Below are positions 50,393 to 61,334 of a stretch of 64,000 bases of DNA, piece after piece (positions within the stretch are counted from its first letter, which is position 1; the number at the start of each line of letters is the position of its first letter). Origin of the DNA: Nocardia farcinica (GTDB lineage: Bacteria; Actinomycetota; Actinomycetes; Mycobacteriales; Mycobacteriaceae). The position numbers and the translations under genes are program-made. The stretch is taken from positions 1 to 64,000 of the forward strand of contig NZ_LN868938.1 of NCBI RefSeq assembly GCF_001182745.1, written 5' to 3'. The notes beneath the pieces were generated by a model that was not told the DNA's origin, did not search any database, and saw nothing but the letters and a program-made list of their open reading frames with translations.

Positions 50393-51244
50393 ATGGCCGT
50401 CGACATCAAGAAGGTGACCGTTCTCGGGACCGGGGTGCTCGGCTCGCAGATCGCGTTCCAGACCGCCTTCCACGGGTTCGACGTCACCGCCTACGACATC
50501 AGCGAGCAGGCGCTCGATGCCGCGCGGGAGCGTTTCGCCAAGCTCGCCGCCGCCTACCGGCAGGACGTGCCGGGGGCCACCGAGGACAAGACCGAGGCCA
50601 CCCGCTCGGGCATCACCCTCACCGCCGATCTCGCCGCCGCCGCCGAGGCCGACCTGGTGATCGAGGCGGTCCCCGAGGTGCTCGACATCAAGCGCGACAC
50701 CTACCGGCGCCTGGGCGAACTCGCCCCCGCCCGAACGATTTTCGCGACCAACTCCTCCACGCTGCTGCCCAGCGACATCAAGGACTTCACCGGCCGCCCG
50801 GACCGATTCCTGGCCCTGCACTTCGCCAACCAGGTGTGGAAGTTCAACACCGCCGAGGTGATGGGCACCCCCGACACCGACCCCGCGGTCTACCGAACGG
50901 TGGTCGAGTTCGCCGAGGCCATCGGCATGGTGCCGATCGAACTGCACAAGGAGAAGTCGGGGTACGTGCTGAACTCGCTGCTCGTGCCGTTCCTCAACGC
51001 GGGGATGGCACTGGCCGCGGGCGGGTACGCCGAGCCCGAGGCCGTCGACAAGACCTGGCGCATCGCCACCGGCGCCCCGATGGGCCCGTTCCAGATCCTC
51101 GACGTCATCGGTCTCACCACCCCCTACAACATCCTCGCCCACGGCGATGCCGACACCCAGAAGCTGGCGACCTGGTTGAAGGAGAACTACATCGACAAGG
51201 GCAAGCTCGGCATCGCCACCGGCGAGGGCTTCTACAAGTACTAG
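50393..51244 (+). CDS. 3-hydroxyacyl-CoA dehydrogenase
   Basis: This is a 283-residue enzyme with N-terminal NAD motif TVLGTGVLGSQIAFQTAFHG. The conserved segments ADLVIEAVPEVLDIK, NSSTLLPSDIKDFTGRPDRF and LHFANQVWKFNTAEVMGTPD hold the catalytic His and Asn, and the C-terminal helices have GFYKY at the end. It oxidises 3-hydroxyacyl-CoA in beta-oxidation or the reverse in synthesis. GAGAGGAGA precedes the ATG. No other fatty-acid genes adjoin. Confidence 0.9.
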   Translation: MAVDIKKVTVLGTGVLGSQIAFQTAFHGFDVTAYDISEQALDAARERFAKLAAAYRQDVPGATEDKTEATRSGITLTADLAAAAEADLVIEAVPEVLDIKRDTYRRLGELAPARTIFATNSSTLLPSDIKDFTGRPDRFLALHFANQVWKFNTAEVMGTPDTDPAVYRTVVEFAEAIGMVPIELHKEKSGYVLNSLLVPFLNAGMALAAGGYAEPEAVDKTWRIATGAPMGPFQILDVIGLTTPYNILAHGDADTQKLATWLKENYIDKGKLGIATGEGFYKY

Positions 51245-51263
51245 CTCACGGACAGATACCGGC

Positions 51264-52163
51264 TCACTTCTTCTCCAGGTCCATGCCCGGTGCGGCGTCG
51301 GTGATGATCGAGTCCGCGGCCAGCACGGCGCCACCGCCCTTGGCCCGGCGCCCGGCGCGCAGGCGTCGCTCCAGCCGGGTGGCGACCACGGTCAGGGTGC
51401 TGTTCAGGGCGATCATCACCACGGCGACCACGATCAGCGCCGGAATGGTGTTGCTCTCCGAGGCGCCGAGCTGCTGACCCGACCGCACGATCTCGACGTA
51501 GGTGATCTGGTACCCCAGGGCCGTGTCCTTGAGCGCGACCACCATCTGCGAGATCAGCGCGGGCAGCATGGCGGTGATGGCCTGCGGCAGCAGGATCAGC
51601 CGCATCAGCTGGTTCTTGCGCAACCCGAGCGCCATCGCGGCCTCGGTCTGCCCGCGCGGCAGCGACCGGATGCCCGCGCGCACGATCTCGGCGATGACCG
51701 AGCCGTTGTAGACGGTGAGCGCGGTGACCACGGCGGCCAGCGCCAGATCGTCGGACTTGAACAGGTCGTATTCGCTGTAGAGGGCGAACAGGAAGATCAT
51801 CAGGATCAGCACCGGGATGGCCCGGGCGAACTCGACGATCGCGCCGGCGACGATGCGCACCCAGCGGTGATCGGACAGCCGGAGGATGCCGAAGATCATG
51901 CCGATCACCATCGCGAACACGATCGACAGCAGCGCGGCGACGATCGTGCCGCGCAGGCCGGGCAGCAGGTAGGTCTCCCAGACCTCGCCCTCCAGGAACG
52001 GCTTCCACTTGTCGGCCTCGAACTGGCCCTTCTCCTCGAACGCGCGGAAGAACAGGTAGCCGACCACCAGGATCGCGGCGGCGACGAGCACGGAGAAGAC
52101 GTGGTTGCGCACCCGTGCCCGGGGGCCGGGCGCGTCGAACAGGACCGAAGCGCCTGCACTCAT
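51264..52163 (-). CDS. gluD: glutamate ABC permease GluD-like
   Basis: This is a 299-residue inner-membrane permease with about five to six segments. The EAA loop reads QTEAAMALGLRKNQLMRLIL. The N-terminal 60 residues are charged and long, as in GluD. ATG 52163 overlaps the gluC stop by ATGA. The C-terminus has a basic stretch RLERRLRAGRRAKGG. It pairs with GluC to form the channel. Confidence 0.9.
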   Translation of the reverse strand: MSAGASVLFDAPGPRARVRNHVFSVLVAAAILVVGYLFFRAFEEKGQFEADKWKPFLEGEVWETYLLPGLRGTIVAALLSIVFAMVIGMIFGILRLSDHRWVRIVAGAIVEFARAIPVLILMIFLFALYSEYDLFKSDDLALAAVVTALTVYNGSVIAEIVRAGIRSLPRGQTEAAMALGLRKNQLMRLILLPQAITAMLPALISQMVVALKDTALGYQITYVEIVRSGQQLGASESNTIPALIVVAVVMIALNSTLTVVATRLERRLRAGRRAKGGGAVLAADSIITDAAPGMDLEKK

Positions 52164-52831
52164 CGGGCCACCTCGTATCGTTTCGCGAGCCAACCGAACA
52201 GCAGGCCGGTCGGCAGGGTGATCAGGACGAAGCCGAAGGCGAAGATCGCGCCGATGGCCAGCAGCGCGGCCTCGGTCTCGATCATCTCGGCCATCAGGTG
52301 CGCGGCCTCGGCGACGCCGATGGCGGCGGCGATGGTGGAGTTCTTCGTCAACGCGATCAGCACGCTGCCCAGCGGCGCGATCACCGACCGGAACGCCTGC
52401 GGCAGCACCACCAGCCGCAGGTTCTGGCTGAAGCTGAAGCCGAGCGAGCGGCCCGCCTCGGACTGGCCGAGCGGCACCGTGTTGATGCCCGAGCGCAGCG
52501 ATTCGCAGACGAACGCGGCGGTGTAGACGCTGAGGCCGACGATCGCCCAGCGGTAGTTGTTGTCGGCGATGGAGTCACCGGCCAGCTTCCACCCCAGCGC
52601 CGAATACAGGCCCAGCGAGCAGAACACGATGATCAGCGTGAGCGGGGTGTTGCGGAAGATCGTGACGTAGGCGGTACCCAGCCAGCGGGCCACCGGGATC
52701 GGGGACACGCGCATCGCGGCGACGATCGTGCCGAGAATCAGCGCGCCGACCGCCGAGAACAGGGTCAGCTTGATCGTCACCCAGAAGGCTTGCAGGATCT
52801 GGCTGTCGTACTCCGAGATCAGGTCGAACAC
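52160..52831 (-). CDS. gluC: glutamate ABC permease GluC-like
   Basis: This is a 223-residue permease with the N-terminal LISEYDSQILQAFWVTIKLT, EAA loop QSEAGRSLGFSFSQNLRLVV, and about five segments. It belongs to the His/Glu/Gln polar amino-acid permease family. It lies after gluB by 90 bp and overlaps gluD. Confidence 0.92.
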   Translation of the reverse strand: MFDLISEYDSQILQAFWVTIKLTLFSAVGALILGTIVAAMRVSPIPVARWLGTAYVTIFRNTPLTLIIVFCSLGLYSALGWKLAGDSIADNNYRWAIVGLSVYTAAFVCESLRSGINTVPLGQSEAGRSLGFSFSQNLRLVVLPQAFRSVIAPLGSVLIALTKNSTIAAAIGVAEAAHLMAEMIETEAALLAIGAIFAFGFVLITLPTGLLFGWLAKRYEVAR

Positions 52832-52921
52832 GGCCGGCGCGTCCCTCCCATCGGTGTGTGGTGGTCGATCGGTGGTGAGATGGGCGGGTGGCCCGCGCGC
52901 GGCGGGCCACCCGGGTGGGAA

Positions 52922-53755
52922 TCAGTAGCGGTCCACCTGCGGCGGGGCCGACGGGGTGAAGCCGGAGGCACCGACGTTCTCCTGCAGCGCCTTGGCCCAG
53001 GAGCCGTCGGCGATCATCGCCTCGATCGCGTCGTTGATCTTGTCGCGGGTCTCCTGGTCGCCCTTCTTCAGGCCGATGCCGTAGTTCTCGGTGGTGAACG
53101 GCTGCCCGACCACCTTCAGCTGGCCGGGGGACTGGGCGGCGAAACCGGCCAGGATGATGTCGTCGGTGGTCACCGCGTCGACCGAGCCGTTGCGCAGCGC
53201 CTCCACGCACAGCGAGTAGGTGTCGAACTCCTGCAGCTGGACGTCCTGGGCGTACTTGTCCTTGACGTTCTGCGCGGGCGTGGAACCCTTCACCGAGCAC
53301 AGCTTCTTGTTGCCGTTGAGGGATTCGACCCCGGTGATGTCGGTGTTGTCGGCCTTCACCAGCAGCGACTGCCCCGCGATGTAGTAGGGCCCGGCGAAAT
53401 CGACCTTCTCCTTGCGCTTGTCGGTGATCGAGTAGGTCGCCACGACGAAGTCGACCTGCCCGTTCTCGATCAGCGTCTCGCGCTGCGCCGAGGGGGCCTC
53501 CTTGAAGGTGATGCCGTCGGGCTGCACGCCGAGCTTGCCCGCCACGTACTGGGCGACCGCGACGTCGAAGCCGGTGTAGGCGCCGTCCTTGGTGCGCAGG
53601 CCGAGGCCGGGCTGGTCGTACTTGATGCCGATGGTGAGCTTGCCCTCCTGGGCGTGCTCGAGGGCGCTGCCCTCGTCACCGCCGCCGCAGGCGGTCGCGG
53701 CCAGGGCCAGGGCGAGCGCCCCGACGCCGAAACGAAGTGCACGGGTGATCCTCAT
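52922..53755 (-). CDS. gluB: glutamate-binding lipoprotein GluB-like
   Basis: This 277-residue protein starts MRITRALRFGVGALALALAA and has a lipobox TAC with Cys at about 23. Mature SBP_bac_3 features are seen: GFDVAVAQYVAGKLGVQPDG, DFVVATYSITDKRKEKVDFA and DGSWAKALQENVGASG. It captures glutamate or a similar amino acid. GAGTTAGGAA-type sequence precedes the start. Confidence 0.92.
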   Translation of the reverse strand: MRITRALRFGVGALALALAATACGGGDEGSALEHAQEGKLTIGIKYDQPGLGLRTKDGAYTGFDVAVAQYVAGKLGVQPDGITFKEAPSAQRETLIENGQVDFVVATYSITDKRKEKVDFAGPYYIAGQSLLVKADNTDITGVESLNGNKKLCSVKGSTPAQNVKDKYAQDVQLQEFDTYSLCVEALRNGSVDAVTTDDIILAGFAAQSPGQLKVVGQPFTTENYGIGLKKGDQETRDKINDAIEAMIADGSWAKALQENVGASGFTPSAPPQVDRY

Positions 53756-53820
53756 CGAGTTCCTAACTCCTTGTGTGGTTGTCGCTACCGGTGTCCGGAG
53801 GCTTCGACGGGCCGAGAGGG

Positions 53821-54630
53821 TCAATGGCTGAGAATCTTGCCCAGGAAGTCCTTGGCCCGTTCGGATTTCGGTGCGGTGAAGAAGGTCTCGGGATCGGTGT
53901 CCTCGACGATGGCGCCGTCGGCCATGAACAGCACCCGGTTCGCCGCGCGGCGGGCGAAGCCCATTTCGTGGGTGACCACGAGCATCGTCATGCCGTCCTT
54001 GGCCAGCGAGACCATCACGTCGAGCACCTCGTTGACCATCTCCGGGTCGAGGGCGGAGGTCGGCTCGTCGAACAACATCACCTTCGGGTTCATCGCCAGC
54101 GCCCGGGCGATGGCGACGCGCTGCTGCTGACCGCCGGACAGCTGCGCCGGGTACTTGTCGGCCTGGTCGGCGATGCCGACCCGTTCGAGCAGTTCCACCG
54201 CCCTGGCGCGGGCCTGCTCCTTCTTGACCCCGCGAACCTTGACCGGGGCCAGCATCACGTTCTCGAGAATCGTCTTGTGCGCGAACAGGTTGAACGACTG
54301 GAACACCATGCCGACCTCGGCGCGCAGCGCGGCCAGCGCCTTGCCCTCGGCGGGCAGCGGCACGCCGTCGACGGCGATGTCGCCGGAATCGATCGGCTCG
54401 AGGCGGTTGATGGTGCGGCACAACGTGGATTTGCCCGAACCCGAAGGGCCGAGCACGATCACGACCTGTCCGCGCGGCACCTCCAGGTTGATGTCGCGCA
54501 GTACGTGCAGCTTGCCGAAGTGCTTGTTCACCGCGCGCATCGAAACCATCGGCGGCGCAGAACTCGCGGGGCCCTTGTCCAAGCTCGGGGTGTCGCCGGT
54601 CGTGCCGGGCGTGGCGGCGGCATCACTCAT
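53821..54630 (-). CDS. gluA: glutamate ABC ATPase GluA-like
   Basis: This is a 269-residue ATPase with Walker [19 protein letters not shown] loop [11 protein letters not shown], signature [17 protein letters not shown] and Walker [15 protein letters not shown]. An extra N-terminal tail of about 30 residues ([15 protein letters not shown]) precedes the core. ATG at 54630 is supported by AAGG upstream. gluB follows after 65 bp, completing the gluABCD order on the minus strand. Confidence 0.94.
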   Translation of the reverse strand: MSDAAATPGTTGDTPSLDKGPASSAPPMVSMRAVNKHFGKLHVLRDINLEVPRGQVVIVLGPSGSGKSTLCRTINRLEPIDSGDIAVDGVPLPAEGKALAALRAEVGMVFQSFNLFAHKTILENVMLAPVKVRGVKKEQARARAVELLERVGIADQADKYPAQLSGGQQQRVAIARALAMNPKVMLFDEPTSALDPEMVNEVLDVMVSLAKDGMTMLVVTHEMGFARRAANRVLFMADGAIVEDTDPETFFTAPKSERAKDFLGKILSH

Positions 54631-54789
54631 GGTCCAAGACCTTAAGGGGAAATCCGCGTTTTGCCCTGCTTTCCACGACACGCCGCGACGGCACGCCGCA
54701 TCGTCACGTCGTCGTAATCTGCCGTCACCCGCCCCGCCCGCGCCCGGTGCCAGCGCGGATGCCGTGCGCGGGGCCCGCGGCGGCCCCCG

Positions 54790-54795
54790 TACCCT
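54790..54795 (+). promoter_or_regulatory. -10 box of miaB
   Basis: TACCCT ends 6 bases before the GTG at 54802, suggesting a leaderless transcript. Confidence 0.4.
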
Positions 54796-54801
54796 GGACA
54801 G

Positions 54802-56358
54802 GTGGAATCGACACCGAAGAGCATCGGGGTGGACGCAGGACAGGTGATGACGCGAGCGCGCAGTTACGAGATCCGTACCTTCGGCTGCCAGATGAACGTG
54901 CACGATTCCGAACGTCTGTCCGGTCTGCTCGAGGACGCCGGCTACGTCAAGGCCGCGCCGGGGGCGACGGCCGACCTGGTGGTGTTCAACACCTGCGCGG
55001 TCCGCGAGAACGCCGACAACAAGCTGTACGGCACCCTGGGCCACCTCGCGCCGGTGAAGGCGGGCAGGCCGGGGATGCAGATCGCCGTGGGCGGCTGTCT
55101 GGCCCAGAAGGACCGCGACACCGTGGTGCGCAAGGCGCCCTGGGTGGACGTGGTGTTCGGCACGCACAACATCGGCTCGCTGCCGGTGCTGCTCGAGCGC
55201 GCCCGCCACAACGAGCAGGCGCAGGTGGAGATCCTGGAGTCGCTGGAGGCGTTCCCCTCGACGCTGCCCGCCAAGCGCGAGTCCGCCTACGCGGGCTGGG
55301 TGTCGATCTCGGTGGGCTGCAACAACACCTGCACCTTCTGCATCGTGCCCGCGCTGCGCGGCAAGGAGGTCGACCGCAGGCCCGGTGACGTGCTCGCCGA
55401 GGTGCAGGCCCTGGTCGATCAGGGCGTGCTCGAGGTGACGCTGCTCGGCCAGAACGTCAACTCCTACGGCGCGTCCTTCGCCGACCCGGACGAGCCGCGC
55501 GACCGCGGCGCCTTCGCCAAGCTGTTGCGCGCGTGCGGCGGAATCGAGGGGCTGGAGCGGGTGCGCTTCACCTCGCCGCATCCGGCGGAGTTCACCGACG
55601 ACGTCATCGAGGCGATGGCGCAGACCCCCAACATCTGCCCGCAGCTGCACATGCCGTTGCAGTCCGGCTCGGATCGGGTGCTCAAGGCGATGCGGCGCTC
55701 CTACCGCAAGGCGCGCTACCTGGGCATCATCGAGAAGGTGCGGGCGGCGATGCCGCACGCGGCCATCACCACCGACATCATCGTCGGCTTCCCCGGCGAG
55801 ACCGAGGAGGACTTCCAGGAGACCCTGGACGTGGTGCGCCAGGCCCGGTTCACCAGCGCGTTCACCTTCCAGTACTCCAAGCGGCCCGGCACCCCGGCCG
55901 CGGAGATGGCCGACCAGGTGCCCAAGCAGGTGGTGCAGGAGCGCTACGACCGGCTGATCGCGTTGCAGGAGGAGATCTCGCTGGCGGCCAACCGCGAGCT
56001 GATCGGCACCGAGGTGGAACTGCTGGTCGCCGAGGGCTCGGGCAAGAAGAACGCCGCCACCGCGCGGATGAGCGGGCGCGCCAGGGACGGCAGGCTCGTG
56101 CACTTCCGGCCCGGCGGCACCGCCGAGCCGGTCCGGCCCGGCGACCTGGTCACCGTCGACATCACCGAGGCCGCGCCGCATCACCTGATCGCCGACGCGC
56201 CGGTCAAGACGCATCGGCGCACCCGGGCGGGCGACGCGCACGAGCGCGGCATCACCCCGAAGACCGCGCCCATCGGTGTCGGTCTCGGCCTGCCCCGTAT
56301 CGGCGCGCCCGCCCCCGAGCCGGTGGCCGCGGGCTGCTCGACCGGTTGCGGCGGATGA
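54802..56358 (+). CDS. miaB: tRNA-2-methylthio-N6-dimethylallyladenosine synthase
   Basis: This is a 518-residue radical SAM methylthiotransferase. The N-terminal UPF0004 domain has [20 protein letters not shown] and [17 protein letters not shown]. The radical SAM cluster Cys are at residues 173, 177 and 180 ([16 protein letters not shown]). A TRAM domain follows ([20 protein letters not shown]). It modifies i6A37 made by MiaA, encoded at 59.6 kb. The C-terminus has an extra Pro/Ala tail with GCSTGCGG. Start GTG 54802 or ATG 54847. Confidence 0.95.
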   Translation: MESTPKSIGVDAGQVMTRARSYEIRTFGCQMNVHDSERLSGLLEDAGYVKAAPGATADLVVFNTCAVRENADNKLYGTLGHLAPVKAGRPGMQIAVGGCLAQKDRDTVVRKAPWVDVVFGTHNIGSLPVLLERARHNEQAQVEILESLEAFPSTLPAKRESAYAGWVSISVGCNNTCTFCIVPALRGKEVDRRPGDVLAEVQALVDQGVLEVTLLGQNVNSYGASFADPDEPRDRGAFAKLLRACGGIEGLERVRFTSPHPAEFTDDVIEAMAQTPNICPQLHMPLQSGSDRVLKAMRRSYRKARYLGIIEKVRAAMPHAAITTDIIVGFPGETEEDFQETLDVVRQARFTSAFTFQYSKRPGTPAAEMADQVPKQVVQERYDRLIALQEEISLAANRELIGTEVELLVAEGSGKKNAATARMSGRARDGRLVHFRPGGTAEPVRPGDLVTVDITEAAPHHLIADAPVKTHRRTRAGDAHERGITPKTAPIGVGLGLPRIGAPAPEPVAAGCSTGCGG

Positions 56359-57101
56359 CCGGGCCGGGCGAGCACGACGACGACCGCCGCGAGGGCGGCG
56401 CGGACGACGGCACCGATCCCGGTACTACGCCGCGTAGTGGGTCGCCTGCCGGGGCGGAGCCCACGGATGGCACAGTGGACCGGGACCAATCCGGTGACGA
56501 CTCAGGAGGCGAGGACGCGGTGAGCTCGGTCGAGCAGAGCAACGACTTCGATCAGTTCCGCGCGGAGATCGACGCGGTGGAGCGGCGGATCGCGGGCGAG
56601 ATCGATCCGGGCGTGCGTGCCATGGTGGTGGCGGGCGCGGTGTTCGTGCTGCTGCTGTCGCTGGTGCTCTCGCACGCGGGCAGCGCCCGCGGCTTCGACG
56701 TGCTGCTCGGCACCGACGCGGCCAGGATCGAGCACATCGGCCTGCCCTCGCGGGTGTTCGTGTGGTTCGTCGCCGTGTTCGGCGTCGGCTTCTCGTTGCT
56801 GGCGCTGATGACCCGGCGCTGGGTGCTGGCCTGGTTCGCGGTGGCGGGCTCGGCCATCGCGAGCGTGTTCGGCGTGCTGTCGATCTGGCACCGCCAGACC
56901 CCCGGCCTGGGCAACTACATGGGCGCGGGCCCCGGCATCGGCCTGGTGATCGGCACGATCGCCATCATCGTGCTGACCTTCCACTGGGTCCGCGTGGTGT
57001 GGAGCCGCACGGCCCTGCACCTGGAAGCCGAGGAACAGCGGCGAAACGCGGCCAAGGCCGCCGAGGAACGCGACCGCAAGCGCCTGACCGGCGAGGAGTG
57101 A
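56355..57101 (+). CDS. Rv2732c-like membrane protein
   Basis: This is a 248-residue protein from ATG 56355, which overlaps the miaB stop. Residues 1-55 are acidic low complexity; then [20 protein letters not shown] and four hydrophobic segments (about 80-100, 125-145, 150-170, 190-215), ending in a basic coiled tail [20 protein letters not shown] second start at GTG 56520 has AGGAGG nine bases upstream and would give 193 residues, closer to the mycobacterial neighbour. Both may be used. Function is unknown. Confidence 0.75.
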   Translation: MTGPGEHDDDRREGGADDGTDPGTTPRSGSPAGAEPTDGTVDRDQSGDDSGGEDAVSSVEQSNDFDQFRAEIDAVERRIAGEIDPGVRAMVVAGAVFVLLLSLVLSHAGSARGFDVLLGTDAARIEHIGLPSRVFVWFVAVFGVGFSLLALMTRRWVLAWFAVAGSAIASVFGVLSIWHRQTPGLGNYMGAGPGIGLVIGTIAIIVLTFHWVRVVWSRTALHLEAEEQRRNAAKAAEERDRKRLTGEE

Positions 57102-57131
57102 CCCCGATCGGCGACGCGTGCGCCGGCACGG

Positions 57132-58508
57132 TCAGCGATTGCTGACCGCGCCCTCGGCGGCTTCGGCCCACTCCCGCCACTGCTTGGCCTGCTCGAGCGC
57201 CTTCTCGGCGTCCCGCTCGCGACCCGCGGCCTTGGCCTTGGCGGCCTGCTCCTCGAAGTGCGCGACCTTCTCGCGGAACTGCGCGGCGCGAGCCATCGCC
57301 TCCGGGTCGGTGCGGCGCCACTGCGCGTCCACGGCGTCGCGCACCCGCTTCTCGATGGCGCGCAGCCTGCCCTCCAGATCGTGCATCCGGTCGCGCGGCA
57401 CCTTGCCGATGGCCTCCCAGCGTTCCTGCAGATCGCGCAGGGCCGCGCGGGCGGCGTCCAGATCGTGGGCCGGATCGATGTGCTCGTAGGCGCGCAGCAG
57501 CTCTTCCTTGGCTTCGGCGTTCGCCTCGAATTCGGCCTCGCGCTCGGAGACCGCCGCGTTGCGCGCGGCGAAGAAGACGTCTTGCGCGCTCTTGAACCGC
57601 CGCCACAGCGCCTCGTCGGCCTCGCGCGGCGCCCGGCCCGCGGCCTTCCACTCGGCCAGCAGTTCCCGGAACACCGCCGCCGTGCCCACCCAGTCGGTGG
57701 AGTCGGACAGTTCCTCGGCGCGGGCGCACAGTTCTTCCTTGCGCGCCTTGGCGGCCGCCCGCTCGCGGTCGAGTTCGGCGAAGTGCGCGCCGCGACGGCG
57801 ATTGAACGCCTCCCTGGCCTTGGAGTAGCGCTTCCACAGCGCGTCGTCGACCTTGCGGTCCACGCCGCGGATGGTCTTCCACTCCTCGAGGATCTCGCGC
57901 AGCCGATCGCCCGCGGCCTTCCACTGGGTGGACTCGGCGGCGATCTTCTCCGCCTCCGCGCACAGCGCTTCCTTGCGCTCGGTGTGCTCATGGCGGGCCC
58001 GTTCCTTCTCCTCCTTGGCGTGCGCGGCGGCTTCCTCGGAGTGTTCGGTGATCGCCTGCAGGCGCTTGGCCAGTCCCTCGATGTCGCCGATGACGGCGGC
58101 GGTGGGCAGCGATTCGGCCAGCCGGATGGCCTCGGCCTTGGTCTTGCGGGCGTCCGCGCCCGCCGCCAGCCGCGCCTCGAGCAGCGCCACCTCGGTGGCG
58201 AGGTCGTCGAAACGGCGGCCGAAATGGGCAAGGCCCTCGGCGGCGTCGCCCGCCTGCCAGGAGCCGACGATGCGCTCGCCGTCGGCGGTCTTCACCCAGG
58301 CCGTGCCGTCCTCGTCGACGCGCCCCCATTTGCTCGGGTCGCTGACGGTGGGCACCACCACCGGATGCGGATGGTGCTGGGCCGGGCCCGGGGCCGGTTT
58401 CACCGCGTGCGGCTTGGGATGGGACTTCGATCCGCCTGGCTTGGGGGCACCGGACGGACGCGGTGTGCCGCCGGGGGTGGCCTTCGCGGTTCCGTTGCTG
58501 TCGGTCAT
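57132..58508 (-). CDS. DUF349 coiled-coil protein
   Basis: This is a 458-residue soluble protein. A Pro/Lys-rich N-terminus (about 1-65) precedes [20 protein letters not shown], then repeated helical DUF349 units ([60 protein letters not shown]) spaced about 75 residues. It lies in the miaB-miaA interval where Rv2731 sits. A role in cell-size or envelope control is proposed for some relatives. It is convergent with the preceding gene. Confidence 0.88.
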   Translation of the reverse strand: MTDSNGTAKATPGGTPRPSGAPKPGGSKSHPKPHAVKPAPGPAQHHPHPVVVPTVSDPSKWGRVDEDGTAWVKTADGERIVGSWQAGDAAEGLAHFGRRFDDLATEVALLEARLAAGADARKTKAEAIRLAESLPTAAVIGDIEGLAKRLQAITEHSEEAAAHAKEEKERARHEHTERKEALCAEAEKIAAESTQWKAAGDRLREILEEWKTIRGVDRKVDDALWKRYSKAREAFNRRRGAHFAELDRERAAAKARKEELCARAEELSDSTDWVGTAAVFRELLAEWKAAGRAPREADEALWRRFKSAQDVFFAARNAAVSEREAEFEANAEAKEELLRAYEHIDPAHDLDAARAALRDLQERWEAIGKVPRDRMHDLEGRLRAIEKRVRDAVDAQWRRTDPEAMARAAQFREKVAHFEEQAAKAKAAGRERDAEKALEQAKQWREWAEAAEGAVSNR

Positions 58509-58789
58509 TGCTCTCCGTCCTTGCCGCGCGTCACGGCTGCCTGGTTACGCCCTAGCTCATCCCATTCAACCCGGTCCGAGCCGCCGCGACCATCACCGCC
58601 GACTCGCCCGCGGACGGCAACCCTGCCCGCGGTTCGTTGTGGGTCGACAACCCGTGATGACCTGGGTCGTCGCACCTCGACACTATCAATCCCCACCGGG
58701 ATTGACCCGCGAGACACTCGAACCCGCCACCCTGCCCCGGCCCGTGGTACCGCGCGGCCCCGCCACGCCGAGCCGATACGGTTGACGGC
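58509..58789. other. divergent intergenic region
   Basis: 281 bases separate the DUF349 gene from the Rv2728c-like gene. No gene was found. It should hold two divergent promoters. TACGGT at 58776-58781 just before the GTG at 58790 is a weak -10 candidate for the plus-strand gene. Confidence 0.5.
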
Positions 58790-59563
58790 GTGTTCACCAT
58801 CGCGGCCCTGGTCCCTTCGCCGCCCGTCCTCGTTCCGGAACTGTGCGGCGGGCAGCCCGGCCTGTCCGGCGACGAGCGGGCCGAGCACCTGGCCCGGTTG
58901 CGCACGGCCACGCTGGCGGCCGTGGGCGAGCTCTCCGGCGTCCGCGACTGGACGGTGATCGGGGTGGACGAGGCCGATCTGAAGGCCGGTTCGGACACCG
59001 TGGGCACCTTCCGCGGCTTCGGCGCCGACGTGCGCGCCGGCCTGTCGGCGCGGGCGCTGGCCGGCGAGCCCGATCCGCGGCTCCCGCTGCCCCTGTTGAT
59101 CGCGGCCTGGCTGCGCGGGATCGCCGCGCCCGCGGCGAGTGCCGACGCGCTGCTGGTCGCCGCCGACACCCCGCCGCCGCGCTGCCGGGAACTGGGCGCC
59201 CAGCTGCGCGCCGACCTCGACGCCGCGCCCGGGCCGCGCGGGGTGCTGGTGGTCGCCGACGGCGCCTGCACGCTGTCCACCAGCGCCCCCGGCTACTGGC
59301 ACGAGGACGCGCCCGCCCTCCAACAGCGGCTCGACGACGCCCTCGACGCGGGTGACCGGGCCGGGCTGGCCGATCTCGACGCGGCGCGGTGCGCGCGGGT
59401 CGGCCTCGCGGGCCGGGCCGCCTACCAGGTGCTGGCCGGGCTGTTCGCCCCCGACGCGGCCGACCCCGCGGTGCGCACCTACTATCGGGACGCGCCGTTC
59501 GGCGTCGGCTATCACGTCAGCGTGTGGCGTCCGGGGGAGTATCGGGAAGGCAGGGCCGGATGA
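58790..59563 (+). CDS. Rv2728c-like protein (extradiol dioxygenase/MEMO-like fold)
   Basis: This 257-residue protein begins [20 protein letters not shown], like class III extradiol dioxygenase LigB folds, and later has [20 protein letters not shown], then [17 protein letters not shown]. Most metal-ligand His are absent, so catalysis is unlikely. It precedes miaA with a 4-bp overlap, as Rv2728c does. GTG start. Function is unknown. Confidence 0.8.
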   Translation: MFTIAALVPSPPVLVPELCGGQPGLSGDERAEHLARLRTATLAAVGELSGVRDWTVIGVDEADLKAGSDTVGTFRGFGADVRAGLSARALAGEPDPRLPLPLLIAAWLRGIAAPAASADALLVAADTPPPRCRELGAQLRADLDAAPGPRGVLVVADGACTLSTSAPGYWHEDAPALQQRLDDALDAGDRAGLADLDAARCARVGLAGRAAYQVLAGLFAPDAADPAVRTYYRDAPFGVGYHVSVWRPGEYREGRAG

Positions 59564-60501
59564 GGGTGCCGATCGCGGTGGTCGGTCCCACCGCCACCGG
59601 CAAATCCGAGCTCGGGCTCGCGCTCGCCGAACACCTCGACGGCGAGATCGTCAACATCGACGCCATGCAGCTCTACCGTGGCATGGACATCGGCACCGCC
59701 AAGCTGCCGGTCGCCGAACGCCGCGGCATCCCGCACCACCAGCTCGACGTCCTCGACGTGACCGAGACCGCGAGCGTGGCCACCTATCAACGCAACGCCG
59801 CCGCCGACGTCGAGGCGATCCTGGCGCGCGGGCGCACACCGGTGATCGTGGGCGGCTCGATGATGTATGTCCAAGCGTTGCTGGACGACTGGGAGTTCCC
59901 GGCCACCGATCCGGCGGTGCGCGCGAAGTGGGAGCGGCTGCTGGCGACCGAGGGCGTGGCCGCGGTGCACGCGGCGCTGCGCGCGGCCGATCCGGCGGCG
60001 GCGGCGACCATTCTGCCCACCGACGGGCGGCGCATGGTGCGCGCGCTCGAGGTCGTCGAGCTCACCGGCAAACCGTTCGCCGCGTCGGCCCCGCGCATCG
60101 GGACACCGCGCTGGGGCACGATCATCCTCGGCGTGGACCGCGACACCGCCGAACTCGACGAGCGGATCGCGCGCCGCACCGCCCTGATGTTCGACAGCGG
60201 CCTGGTGGCGGAGGTGCGCGGCCTGGTCGAGCGCGGACTGCGCGAGGGCGTGACCGCGCGGCGGGCGATCGGCTACGCCCACGTCCTGGCCTATCTCGAC
60301 AACGAATACGACCTCGAACACGCCAAGGAGCGCACGCTGATCGGCACCCGCCGCTATGTGCGGCGGCAGCGCTCGTGGTTCCGGCGCGACCCGCGGGTGC
60401 GCTGGCTCGACGGCGCCGACCCCGGCCTCGTGACCACGGCACTGGCCCTGCTCGGCGACGCCGCGGCGGCGCCCGCGACCACGGAACGGACCACGCAGTG
60501 A
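59560..60501 (+). CDS. miaA: tRNA dimethylallyltransferase
   Basis: This is a 313-residue enzyme that prenylates A37 of tRNAs reading UNN codons. The P-loop [18 protein letters not shown] starts at residue 9, followed by [34 protein letters not shown] and [23 protein letters not shown] 59560 overlaps the upstream stop. The stop overlaps the methyltransferase GTG. Confidence 0.96.
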   Translation: MRVPIAVVGPTATGKSELGLALAEHLDGEIVNIDAMQLYRGMDIGTAKLPVAERRGIPHHQLDVLDVTETASVATYQRNAAADVEAILARGRTPVIVGGSMMYVQALLDDWEFPATDPAVRAKWERLLATEGVAAVHAALRAADPAAAATILPTDGRRMVRALEVVELTGKPFAASAPRIGTPRWGTIILGVDRDTAELDERIARRTALMFDSGLVAEVRGLVERGLREGVTARRAIGYAHVLAYLDNEYDLEHAKERTLIGTRRYVRRQRSWFRRDPRVRWLDGADPGLVTTALALLGDAAAAPATTERTTQ

Positions 60502-61334
60502 CCCGACGAGTCAGCACCCGCAACGCCTCGGTGCAGGTGTGGCAGGCCTATCTGACCAACCGCACCAAACGCCATCGCGACCGCCGCTTCCTCGTGCAGG
60601 GGGTGCGCCCGATCACCCAGGCGCTGGCCGCGGGCTGGCCGCTGGAGACGCTGCTGTACCGGCTCGGCGGGCCGGAGTTGTCGGGCTGGGCACGGCAGAT
60701 CCTCGACACCACCGACGTGCCGTTGGTCGGCCTGGTGCCCGAGCTGATGGCCGATCTCGGCGAAAAGACCGAGGCCGCACCGGAACTCGTCGCGGTGGCG
60801 GTCTCCCGCCAGCCCGAGCTGGCGGAGTTCGCGCCCGGTGAGCCGGGTGAGGACGCACCCGTGGTCGTGGTGTTCGATCGGCCCAACTCGCCCGGTAACC
60901 TCGGCACCCTGATCCGCTCGGCGGACTCGTTCGGCGCCGCCGCGGTCGTGGTGACCGGGCACGGCGCCGACCAGTACGACCCCCGCGCGGTGCGCGCCTC
61001 CACCGGTTCGCTGTTCGCGGTGCCGGTGTTCCGGGTGCCCGGCCCGGCGCAGGTGCTCGAGTTCCGGGACCGCCAGATCGCGCGCGGCATCCCGACCACC
61101 GTGGTCGGCACCGACGAGCACGGCACCGCAGCGGTGTTCGATCACGACTTCCGCGACGCCACCATCCTGGTGATCGGCAACGAGACCAGCGGGATGAGCG
61201 CCGCCTGGCAGGATGCCTGTGACGAACTGGTCGCCATCCCGATGGGCGGTACCGCCAGTTCCCTGGGCGCACCGTCGGCGGGTGCGGTCGCCCTCTACGA
61301 AATATCCCGGCAGCGGCGGACGTTTGTCCGATGA
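60498..61334 (+). CDS. SpoU/TrmH-family RNA methyltransferase, TsnR-like
   Basis: This is a 278-residue protein. The N-terminal substrate-binding part has [20 protein letters not shown]. The C-terminal SPOUT domain shows [20 protein letters not shown], then [17 protein letters not shown] and the AdoMet knot [20 protein letters not shown]. It methylates 2'-O-ribose, probably of 23S rRNA. Relatives such as TsnR and AviRb give antibiotic resistance, but housekeeping roles are also known. It is coupled by overlaps with miaA and dapF. Confidence 0.85.
   Translation: MTRRVSTRNASVQVWQAYLTNRTKRHRDRRFLVQGVRPITQALAAGWPLETLLYRLGGPELSGWARQILDTTDVPLVGLVPELMADLGEKTEAAPELVAVAVSRQPELAEFAPGEPGEDAPVVVVFDRPNSPGNLGTLIRSADSFGAAAVVVTGHGADQYDPRAVRASTGSLFAVPVFRVPGPAQVLEFRDRQIARGIPTTVVGTDEHGTAAVFDHDFRDATILVIGNETSGMSAAWQDACDELVAIPMGGTASSLGAPSAGAVALYEISRQRRTFVR

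Noticed and set aside
53821..56241. Long minus-strand frame fused upstream of gluA
   Set aside because: Only the part from ATG 54630 matches an ABC ATPase; the rest is antisense to miaB.
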